Origin: Acidobacteriota bacterium
GTDB taxonomy: Bacteria; Acidobacteriota; Blastocatellia; RBC074
NCBI GenBank assembly: GCA_016715865.1
Contig: JADJXM010000032.1
Location: forward strand, 1-5,346
DNA length: 5,346 nucleotides
Direction of reading: 5' to 3'
Position numbers and translations under genes: made by a program. A model generated the notes under the pieces. It was not told the origin of the DNA, did not search any database, and saw nothing but the letters and a program-made list of their open reading frames with translations. The stretch's first letter is position 1. The number at the start of each line of letters is the position of its first letter. Below are positions 1 through 4,936 of this stretch, in pieces.

Positions 1-263
1 ATCTTCCACGAATATCCGCTGCGCTTCATCAGTGCCGCGAGCATGGCGGCTGAAAGCGTCGGTCGGCCCTCAACGATGTGGATCGCGCTGAGTCCGAGCA
101 TGGGGCTGATCCCAAGCTCCATCGCGACTTGAGCCTTGACAGCGGCTTGGGTGACCGCCTTCAAGTCTTTGAACATGCCCGACTGGTAGGCCATGTTTGC
201 GAACCGACCGAGGTCATCGAGGGTTGATATCTGCGCGCCTTGGCTGCGAACGATGTTTGACAT
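1..263 (-). CDS. RecT-like phage single-strand annealing protein, N-terminal part (cut by left edge)
   Basis: The first 87 residues are visible, starting MSNIVRSQGAQISTLDDLGR; the rest lies beyond the left edge. The core reads roughly F-K-D-L-K-A-V-T-Q-A-A-V-K-A-Q, then MELGISPMLGLSAIHIVEG, then R-P-T-L-S-A-A-M-L-A-A-L-M-K-R-S-G. This layout (a helix rich in V/A/Q, an 'ELG(I/F)xPMxxxxxIHIVxGxPxLSA' block, then 'LMxAxxKRSG') is typical of early phage proteins usually annotated as RecT-family recombinases. That family anneals complementary single strands, often with a partner exonuclease. The ATG at 261-263 is preceded by GGAGGT (complement of 267-272) with rather short spacing. A strong minus-strand terminator ends about 17 nt before the start codon, so expression probably needs readthrough or antitermination. 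The family call rests on remembered motif similarity; the C-terminal part that would confirm it is missing. Confidence 0.62.
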   Translation of the reverse strand, partial: MSNIVRSQGAQISTLDDLGRFANMAYQSGMFKDLKAVTQAAVKAQVAMELGISPMLGLSAIHIVEGRPTLSAAMLAALMKRSGYSWK

Positions 264-279
264 TGTACCTCCGAAATGT

Positions 280-310
280 AAAAAAGCGCGGCCATCGAAC
301 GACGCCGCGC
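280..310 (-). terminator. Strong rho-independent terminator between the DGQHR gene and the RecT-like gene
   Basis: Read on the minus strand, GCGCGGC (complement of 304-310) pairs perfectly with GCCGCGC (complement of 286-292) across an 11-nt loop, and TTTTTT follows directly (complement of 280-285). A 7-bp all-GC stem plus six Ts is a textbook intrinsic terminator. It starts 18 nt after the stop of the upstream gene and its T-run ends 16 nt before the next start codon. It would separate the RecT-like gene from the leftward operon unless it is read through. Confidence 0.8.
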
Positions 311-328
311 AAGGGTAGGGGTGGGTGA

Positions 329-1102
329 TTAGATTGCCGTTGGAAAATCGGAACCGACGGCCCATCGCAAAAGCTTCAGAGGACTGCTTTTGCGATGGGC
401 GTTCCATGCAAAAATCGCAAAGGCGAAGGCAACTTGATTGTCCAACAGCTTTCGCCCAGCGGTCTCTGCAATCATGCGATTTCGGAATGTAAGCGCGGGA
501 TCGCCATCTGAAAGCCCCGCGCCTGTGTGGATTTTACACAGAAAATCATAGCCTGCCTCGTTGTCGATCTCTCGAAAAACAAACATCGCCGCAGCCGCCA
601 GAGATGCAGGGATCGACAAGCGCTTGTGTGCTGCCCACGCAACACACTCCTCAAGCAGCGGGGCTTTCAAGCAAAACGAGACGACATCGGTGCGCTCAAT
701 CCGAGGAGCGAGCTGTCCCCGCTTTTGCTTATATCGCAAAACCCAACTCCCCGCAGCCGCCAGTAGTGTGGTGTTGACCTTTCCCGCCACGGAAAGGTTG
801 TCGGATGCGGATCGGATGCGGCCTTGATCCATGAACTCGAACGCCTCCAGATCAAGCCCTCGAATAACTGCGGCGCGAAACGACACACCAGATTCAATGC
901 ACGCCATGAGGCGATGTTGTCCGTCTAGCAATGCGCCATTCGCAGCAAATCGGATCGGAGATCCGTCAAATTTCCACTGTCCGCGCTTCATAAAATTTGA
1001 CAGTCGTTCGACATGGGCCTTGCACATAGGGCGATTATTCGTATTCGCCGCGAGCCAATCTCGTGCGATATCTGGCGTGACGGTGACGATGCTTTGCTTC
1101 AT
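329..1102 (-). CDS. DGQHR-motif, ParB/sulfiredoxin-like phage protein (257 aa)
   Basis: The protein starts MKQSIVTVTPDIARDWLAAN. The region 23-65 has the form seen in many phage ParB/Srx-like proteins: NRPMCKAHVERLSNFMKRG, then W-K-F-D-G-S-P-I-R-F-A-A-N-G, then LLDGQHRL with D60-G-Q-H63-R64. The HR pair is the conserved core of the ParB N-terminal fold, known for nucleotide binding or hydrolysis. A second block, FMDQGRIRSASDNLSVAG (about 90-107), also recurs in such phage proteins, as part of a 'D-x-G-x-x-R-x-x-x-D-x-L' pattern. The exact role is unknown; DNA binding or partition-like activity is only inferred. The open frame extends 50 codons upstream, but the ATG at 1100-1102 is chosen because GAGGA lies just before it and the extension would overlap the upstream gene. 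A perfect 15-bp inverted repeat sits in the last 25 codons (360-400). Confidence 0.75.
   Translation of the reverse strand: MKQSIVTVTPDIARDWLAANTNNRPMCKAHVERLSNFMKRGQWKFDGSPIRFAANGALLDGQHRLMACIESGVSFRAAVIRGLDLEAFEFMDQGRIRSASDNLSVAGKVNTTLLAAAGSWVLRYKQKRGQLAPRIERTDVVSFCLKAPLLEECVAWAAHKRLSIPASLAAAAMFVFREIDNEAGYDFLCKIHTGAGLSDGDPALTFRNRMIAETAGRKLLDNQVAFAFAIFAWNAHRKSSPLKLLRWAVGSDFPTAI
360..400. repeat. Perfect 15-bp inverted repeat inside the 3' end of the DGQHR gene
   Basis: GCCCATCGCAAAAGC (360-374) and GCTTTTGCGATGGGC (386-400) are exact reverse complements around an 11-nt loop. Both arms are coding: on the minus strand the segment reads A-H-R-K-S-S-P-L-K-L-L-R-W-A. The mRNA would form a stable hairpin about 10 codons before the stop. 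No T-run follows, so it is not a normal terminator. Possible roles are mRNA stabilisation, a protein-binding site or a pause site before the terminator at 280-310. Confidence 0.85.
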
Positions 1103-1137
1103 GTTGTCCTCTTTTTTGGTTGGGGGTGGATGATTTT

Positions 1138-1521
1138 TTACCGGCGGGGATCTGCTTCGGGGATCTCCGCCCCGAAAAACATGCTCGGATACGGGTCGAA
1201 AGATTCGCAGCGGGGCATGCTTGGATGGCGGAGAGCGTCGTCTTTTTCGCACACAAAATGTCCGTTCATGCGACCCAGGCGGACGCAGTTTTTGCAGGTC
1301 TCGGTCGAGTCGATGGCGAGTGTGTGTTTGGGCTTCGCGGGGAGCGCTACAGCCACGCGATTGCGGCGTGTGATCTCGGAGAGGAGCGCCGATTTTGCTG
1401 CTCGAGTAGCGTCAAGTTCGCGCTGGAGGCGGACGGTTTCGCGGTTCGATGCGTCGAGCCAAGCCGCAAGAGTGGCGCTGGAAACGGATTCGAGGAATGT
1501 GAGATCGATGTCGCTGGTCAT
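1138..1521 (-). CDS. Unknown phage protein with N-terminal coiled coil and C-terminal four-cysteine cluster (127 aa)
   Basis: I do not recognise a family. The start MTSDIDLTFLESVSSATLAA leads into a helical, charged segment (about residues 22-52, S-N-R-E-T-V-R-L-Q-R-E-L-D-A-T-R) with coiled-coil character. A short basic and proline-containing linker follows. The C-terminal half carries C76-x2-C79-x11-C91-x13-C105, a spacing suited to binding one zinc ion, with H88 and H99 nearby. The tail (106-127) is acidic and proline-rich. The ATG at 1519-1521 is preceded by AAAGGC at a normal distance. The stop lies 35 bp before the DGQHR gene, with that gene's ribosome site in between, so the two are probably co-transcribed. 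A DNA- or RNA-binding or adaptor role is possible but unproven. Confidence 0.65.
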   Translation of the reverse strand: MTSDIDLTFLESVSSATLAAWLDASNRETVRLQRELDATRAAKSALLSEITRRNRVAVALPAKPKHTLAIDSTETCKNCVRLGRMNGHFVCEKDDALRHPSMPRCESFDPYPSMFFGAEIPEADPRR

Positions 1522-1553
1522 TGCGTAAGCCTTTCATGTTATGCGCCTACTGC

Positions 1554-1602
1554 GGCGCGGTTGTTCGCGGTAACTTGATTGGCGCGGTTGTCGCGGTAAC
1601 TT
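1554..1602. repeat. Two tandem near-identical 22-23 bp repeats in an intergenic gap
   Basis: Copy one (1554-1576) and copy two (1581-1602) differ only by one extra T in the first and are separated by GATT. Each reads GGCGCGGTTG, then (T)TCGCGGTAACTT or TCGCGGTAACTT. They lie in the 128-bp gap upstream of the 127-aa gene on the minus strand. That position suits a pair of operator sites. No matching copy was seen elsewhere in the window. Confidence 0.75.
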
Positions 1603-1607
1603 CTTCC

Positions 1608-1628
1608 AAAAAGAGGCCCGCGAAGGCC
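1608..1628 (-). terminator. Weak possible terminator after the acidic-protein gene
   Basis: On the minus strand GGCC (complement of 1625-1628) can pair with GGCC (complement of 1615-1618) over a 6-nt loop, and after two bases a run of five Ts follows (complement of 1608-1612). It sits about 22 bp past the stop of the acidic-protein gene. The 4-bp stem is short, so it may be only a partial stop or no terminator. Confidence 0.3.
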
Positions 1629-1649
1629 GTGGTTGGGGGAGATAGAGGA

Positions 1650-1889
1650 CTAGAGAGCTTCGTAGGCGGCGACCATCTCGTCAAAGGATTCGAGGTCTTC
1701 GTCGGCGATCCACTCGCTCACCGACACTTCGGCGAGTTGGACGAACGCGGACTCCAGCTTTTGGCCGAGTTGGAGGAGATGCTCTTGGATGGTCTCGCCA
1801 TCCACTTCAAAATAGTGGACGGCGTCGGTGACGGATTGCGAGTCGTAGTTTTCGGGGGACGTAAGGAACGCGATAATCATTGCTTTCAT
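1650..1889 (-). CDS. Small, strongly acidic early protein of unknown function (79 aa)
   Basis: The protein starts MKAMIIAFLTSPENYDSQSV and ends D-E-D-L-E-S-F-D-E-M-V-A-A-Y-E-A-L. It has 17 Asp/Glu and only 2 Lys with no Arg, and no cysteines or membrane segment. I recognise no family. It is the first gene of the leftward cluster, nearest to the divergent promoter region, so it is probably expressed early. The ATG at 1887-1889 has AAAGG about 9 nt upstream, within an A-rich leader; an internal Met4 is an alternative start. Small acidic first-expressed phage proteins are sometimes DNA mimics or inhibitors of host proteins, but nothing here proves that. The reading frame has a good start context and no competing gene on the other strand. 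Confidence 0.6.
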   Translation of the reverse strand: MKAMIIAFLTSPENYDSQSVTDAVHYFEVDGETIQEHLLQLGQKLESAFVQLAEVSVSEWIADEDLESFDEMVAAYEAL

Positions 1890-1946
1890 GGTGTTCAGCC
1901 TTTTTTTCGTTTTCGTCGGGGCTTCATTGCGCCGCCCATGTTTTTA

Positions 1947-1973
1947 GTTATACCGAGGGGTTTTTGATTGCAA
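1947..1973 (-). promoter_or_regulatory. Likely leftward promoter for the four-gene cluster
   Basis: Read on the minus strand, a TTGCAA box (1968-1973) is followed 15 nt later by TATAAC (complement of 1947-1952), which matches the -10 consensus at five of six positions. The spacing is slightly short. Transcription would begin near 1940, about 50 nt before the acidic-protein start codon. No other good minus-strand -10 was noticed in this gap. Confidence 0.45.
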
Positions 1974-2041
1974 AGAACTTTTGCAACTTTGCAAGCCCGC
2001 GTTTTGCAAGAGAATTTTTGCCGAAAAGAAACTTCTTGCAA
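1968..2041. promoter_or_regulatory. Five TTGCAA palindromes between divergent promoters (candidate operators)
   Basis: TTGCAA occurs at 1968-1973, 1981-1986, 1989-1994, 2004-2009 and 2036-2041, in an AT-rich stretch. The first and last copies coincide with the -35 boxes of the leftward and rightward promoters. A palindromic hexamer repeated five times between divergent promoters is what a shared repressor or activator binding region would look like. No regulator gene is present in the window. Confidence 0.5.
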
Positions 2042-2063
2042 CTGCAGCCCGCCGCGCTATACA
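2036..2063 (+). promoter_or_regulatory. Likely rightward promoter for the leader or ncRNA
   Basis: TTGCAA (2036-2041, four of six matches to TTGACA) is followed after 16 nt by TATACA (2058-2063, four of six to TATAAT). Transcription would begin near 2070. The spacing and the terminator about 300 nt downstream support it. Confidence 0.45.
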
Positions 2064-2069
2064 TAGAGA

Positions 2070-2381
2070 CGAAAGGAGGGCCAAGCTACTGAGACAAGGT
2101 GGATAGAGCCGAGATCGATCGACACATGGGGTCTGGATCGCCACCCGGCGCGTGAGTTCGGCTCGGTAGGATGACAGCCTGAACCGCGAGTTTTCGCCGC
2201 TGGAGGAGGCAGTAAAAATCGCCGGAGATGATCTAAGGGGCAGGTCACCTACGCCGAAAACACCAGCATGGAAAGATAAAAACTGCGCCGAGGGTTGGCC
2301 TCGGATCAGGCCGCGCAATAGGTGTCCATCCACCTGTTCGCGTGCTGACACACCCTGCTCGCCCCACAAAGGCGGGCTTTT
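2070..2381 (+). ncRNA. Candidate structured non-coding RNA or long leader, about 310 nt
   Basis: The stretch lies between a plausible promoter and a good terminator and has frequent stops in all plus frames with no start having a usable ribosome site. It folds on paper into several helices. These are a three-way arrangement closed by GAGCCGAG/TTCGGCTC (2106-2113 with 2157-2164) around inner hairpins at 2116-2140 and 2139-2150; ACAGCCT/AGGCAGT with one mismatch near 2174-2213; CCGAGG/CCTCGG with a 5-nt loop (2288-2304); AATAGGTG/CACCTGTT with one wobble (2317-2338); and the terminator stem. Near its 5' end it carries AAAGGAGGG (2072-2080) with no start codon after it. It matches no RNA family that I can recognise. 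It could be a trans-acting small RNA, an untranslated leader with an attenuator controlling the primase gene, an antiterminator RNA, or a replication primer. Boundaries are estimates and pairing was done by eye. Confidence 0.45.
2357..2381 (+). terminator. Rho-independent terminator upstream of the primase-helicase gene
   Basis: GCTCGCC (2357-2363) pairs with GGCGGGC (2371-2377) using one T-G wobble, across a 7-nt loop CCACAAA, followed by TTTT (2378-2381). It lacks a T-run in the other direction, so it works on the plus strand. It ends about 110 nt before the primase start. Transcripts from the promoter near 2036 would have to read through to reach the gene. Confidence 0.7.
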
Positions 2382-2398
2382 CTGACGGTAGGGATACG

Positions 2399-2439
2399 GC
2401 GAGGGAGTCACGACCCCTCGCTCTCGGTTCGACTCCGAG
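2399..2439 (+). other. Two adjacent hairpins in the primase leader, the second identical to a tRNA T-arm
   Basis: Hairpin one is GCGAGGG (2399-2405) with CCCTCGC (2415-2421), a 7-bp perfect stem and a 9-nt loop. Hairpin two is CTCGG TTCGACT CCGAG (2423-2439), a perfect 5-bp stem with a 7-nt loop matching the tRNA T-arm. No matching acceptor or D-arm lies at tRNA distance, so this is not called a tRNA gene. The hairpins may structure the primase mRNA leader; no convincing promoter was found after the terminator at 2381, only a weak TAAACT (2453-2458). Confidence 0.5.
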
Positions 2440-2476
2440 CGGCGGGCTGTGCTAAACTGTAACGCCCCAAGTGGGC

Positions 2477-2484
2477 AAAGGAGG
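2477..2484 (+). promoter_or_regulatory. Ribosome binding site that fixes the primase start at GTG 2492
   Basis: AAAGGAGG lies 7 nt before GTG at 2492-2494. An in-frame GTG at 2471 would place this site inside the gene and has no ribosome site of its own, so the downstream GTG is preferred. Confidence 0.85.
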
Positions 2485-2491
2485 ACGCCTC

Positions 2492-4936
2492 GTGACAGAT
2501 CAGATCAACCAATACGAACAGACCTTGCGGGAGGTCTTGCCCCCAAACCTCACCCTGACGGGGAGTTGGGTGGGGTGGAAACTAGAGCAGCGGCTCGACA
2601 AAAAACTGGGCGAGTTCAAGGCGACAAAGGTTCCAAAAAACGCGGTGGCTACGCGCCAAAACGCGAAGTCGAACGACCCCCAAACATGGGCCGCGTTCGA
2701 GGTTGCCTGTGCCGCGTGGGAGAACGGGCGCGGCAGCTACGCCATCGACGGGGTCGGGGTGGTGCTGGTCGAGGATTGGATCGGATACGACCTCGATGTG
2801 AAGGATGTTAAAGATCGCGAGGGGATCGCGGGGGAGATTTTGTTCGAGGCTGGCCGATGTGGATGCTACGTCGAGGTCAGCCCGAGCGGAAAAGGATATC
2901 GCATTTTCACGCGGGGAGTACTCCCCCGCGCTGGAAAGGGCACAACCCACAGTTGGATTGAGGCGTACGACCACACCAGTCCAAGGTTTTTGACGGTCAC
3001 CGGCAACCGCATTTACAAGCGCGAGGGCGATATCGAACCCGAGCAGGGGTTCGTCGATTGGATGCACAGCCGCTATTTTGCGAAGCCCGACGCCCCCAAA
3101 AAAACAGCGCCAAAAAAGTCCAGCCTCCCCGCGTCGATCTCCGATCAGGAGCTGATCGAGAAGATCCGCAACAGTGCGGCTGGTTCGGAGTTTGCGCGGC
3201 TGTTCGGAGGCGATGAAGGGTCAGACCACAGTGCGGCTGACCTCGCGATCTGCAACCTCCTCGCGTGGTGGACAAACAAAGATGCCGCGCAGATGGATCG
3301 GATCTTCCGATCTTCGGGGCTGATGCGAGACAAATGGGACAAAAAACACCACGCGGACGGGCGCACCTACGGGGAGGGAACGATCGAAACGGCGATCTCT
3401 TCCTGCGTCGGTGGCTACGATCCATCCTACCGAGACCCCGCAGCCGCTCCGAAAACACGGACGGCGGCAGAGAAAAAAGCCGACGCGCCATCGACAGAAA
3501 GCGCGGAGGCTTCGCAGGGATGGAAGTCGCGACTCCTTCTCAAGTTCGACAAAGAGGGGCGGGCGATCGGCTACAAAAGCTGCGCGCTGAACGTCAGTCG
3601 CATCCTCGCGAACGACGACCGATGGGCGGGGGTTTTGGCGTTCGACGAGTCCGCAACCTCGCCAACATTTCAGACTCAGCCACCTTTCCACCAAGACTAC
3701 GCAGACCCGAACGATACGACTTTCCCTCGGATGCTCGTGGATGAGGACTATATCCGCGTCGGATACTGGCTGCTCGAAGAGTACGGGATCAACCTTGCAA
3801 CTGAAGGGATTGCGGGGGCTGTTTTGGTGGCCGCGCAGTTCCAGCGCGTTCACCCTGTTCGAGACTACCTCACATCGCTGCGGTGGGATGGCGTCGAGCG
3901 CATCGAAACGTGGCTCCGCACCTACCTCGGAGGCCGCTCCCTTGTCCACCAAGGCCCGGAATATGTCGATGCTGTGGGCAAGATGTGGCTGATCTCGGCG
4001 GTGGCTCGGGCCTTCAAAGCGGGCTGCAAGGCGGATCATGTTTTGGTGCTGGAGGGCAGCGAAGGGATCGGAAAGTCCACGGCCCTTAAGATTCTTGGAG
4101 GGGCTGCGTTTTCAGATACGCAGATCGACATCCAAAACAAGGACGCCTATCTCCACATTCGAGGCAAGTGGGTGGTGGAGCTGGCCGAGTTGGACAGCCT
4201 GATGCGGGCCGAGAGTTCTACCGCGAAGGCTTTTTTCACCAGCGCAACAGACCGATACCGCGCACCGTATGGTCGGACGATGGTCGAGGTTCCGCGAGGC
4301 TGCGTGTTTGCGGGGTCGGTCAACCACAATGACTACATCCGCGATGCGAGTGGGGGGCGTCGATACTGGCCGGTCGAATGTGTCCAGCTCGATCTCGCCG
4401 CGCTCACCGCTGATCGAGATCAGCTTTGGGCGGAGGCTGTCGCCTGCTACCGACGCGGAGATCGTTGGTGGCCCGAAGCGGCGCAAACCGAAGTGTTCCG
4501 CGCTGAGCAAGCGGCCCGCCAGATCGATGACCCGTGGGAGACGTTGATCGTGGACTGGATCGACGGCAAGGGGCAGGTGACCCCAAGCGAAATCATGGGC
4601 GAGTGTTTGAAGATCACCAGCGACAAACAGGATCGCCGCGCACAAACCCGCATCGGGATCATTTTTCAGCGCCTTGGGTGGGTGCGGAAACGAGATCGCA
4701 ATTGTGCTGGACATCGAGGGCAGGTGGCGACATACTACCTCCCACCTCCCCCCAAAACACAGCAGACCGCTGTACAACCTCCAGAGGTTGATCAGAGGTT
4801 GGACAGGTTGAACACCCGCACCACAAGCGGAGATGATCAACCTGATCAACCTGATCAACCTACTTCCTCACGTGCGCGTGTGTGCGCGCGTGTAGCGGGT
4901 GACGCGCCGAGCGTCCACCCTGATTTTGATTTCTAA
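2492..4936 (+). CDS. Phage primase-helicase: NrS-1-like primase-polymerase region fused to a VapE-type helicase (814 aa)
   Basis: Probable replication protein that makes primers and unwinds DNA at the phage origin. Residues about 1-180 resemble the N-terminal primase-polymerase region of NrS-1-like phage proteins: D100-L-D102 acidic pair, EVSPSGKGYRIF (128-139) and TVTGN (168-172). Residues about 215-306 match the helical domain after it (RSSGLMRDKWDKK, then Y-G-E-G-T-I-E-T-A-I). After a charged linker comes the VapE/superfamily-3-like ATPase (about 345-650): RWDGVERIETWL near 467, Walker A GSEGIGKST (522-530, K528), Walker B-like WVVELAELD (560-568), and GSVNHNDYIRDASGGRRYWP with N611/N613 and R623-R624. 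Residues about 680-748 look like the usual winged-helix end. The last 65 residues are low-complexity (DQPDQPDQP and an Arg/Cys/Val stretch) and are encoded by the DNA repeats described separately, so they may be dispensable for enzyme activity. All key motifs are intact. Confidence 0.88.
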   Translation: MTDQINQYEQTLREVLPPNLTLTGSWVGWKLEQRLDKKLGEFKATKVPKNAVATRQNAKSNDPQTWAAFEVACAAWENGRGSYAIDGVGVVLVEDWIGYDLDVKDVKDREGIAGEILFEAGRCGCYVEVSPSGKGYRIFTRGVLPRAGKGTTHSWIEAYDHTSPRFLTVTGNRIYKREGDIEPEQGFVDWMHSRYFAKPDAPKKTAPKKSSLPASISDQELIEKIRNSAAGSEFARLFGGDEGSDHSAADLAICNLLAWWTNKDAAQMDRIFRSSGLMRDKWDKKHHADGRTYGEGTIETAISSCVGGYDPSYRDPAAAPKTRTAAEKKADAPSTESAEASQGWKSRLLLKFDKEGRAIGYKSCALNVSRILANDDRWAGVLAFDESATSPTFQTQPPFHQDYADPNDTTFPRMLVDEDYIRVGYWLLEEYGINLATEGIAGAVLVAAQFQRVHPVRDYLTSLRWDGVERIETWLRTYLGGRSLVHQGPEYVDAVGKMWLISAVARAFKAGCKADHVLVLEGSEGIGKSTALKILGGAAFSDTQIDIQNKDAYLHIRGKWVVELAELDSLMRAESSTAKAFFTSATDRYRAPYGRTMVEVPRGCVFAGSVNHNDYIRDASGGRRYWPVECVQLDLAALTADRDQLWAEAVACYRRGDRWWPEAAQTEVFRAEQAARQIDDPWETLIVDWIDGKGQVTPSEIMGECLKITSDKQDRRAQTRIGIIFQRLGWVRKRDRNCAGHRGQVATYYLPPPPKTQQTAVQPPEVDQRLDRLNTRTTSGDDQPDQPDQPTSSRARVCARVAGDAPSVHPDFDF

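Noticed and set aside
1143..1171. Imperfect 10-bp inverted repeat at the end of the 127-aa gene as a terminator
   Set aside because: It is inside the coding sequence, has one mismatch on the transcribed strand and no T-run follows.
1103..1252. A 50-residue N-terminal extension of the DGQHR protein
   Set aside because: It would overlap the 127-aa gene, is low-complexity, and the ATG at 1102 has a good ribosome site.
1120..1967. Open frames on the plus strand across the leftward genes
   Set aside because: They are antisense to frames with better starts and recognisable features, and have no ribosome sites.
1944..2411. A 155-residue reading frame on the minus strand of the central gap
   Set aside because: No ribosome site, proline/serine/arginine-rich composition typical of chance frames, and it opposes the promoter, terminator and RNA helices.
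2376..2447. A tRNA-Val(CAC) gene from the anticodon-like loop and the T-arm
   Set aside because: The anticodon stem has an A-C mismatch, no D-arm exists, and the 5' acceptor strand is absent at the required distance.
2285..2449. tmRNA: a hairpin near 2288-2304 similar to the first tmRNA pseudoknot stem, plus a T-arm and long-range acceptor-like pairing
   Set aside because: The conserved tmRNA 5' motif, a tag reading frame with resume codon, a second pseudoknot strand and a CCA end are missing, and a terminator lies between the hairpin and the T-arm.
2471..2491. An earlier GTG start of the primase-helicase
   Set aside because: The strong ribosome site at 2477-2484 points to the GTG at 2492.
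3221..4858. Long minus-strand frames (272 and 248 residues) opposite the primase-helicase
   Set aside because: They lie entirely against an intact gene with all key motifs; GC-rich codon use produces such shadows.
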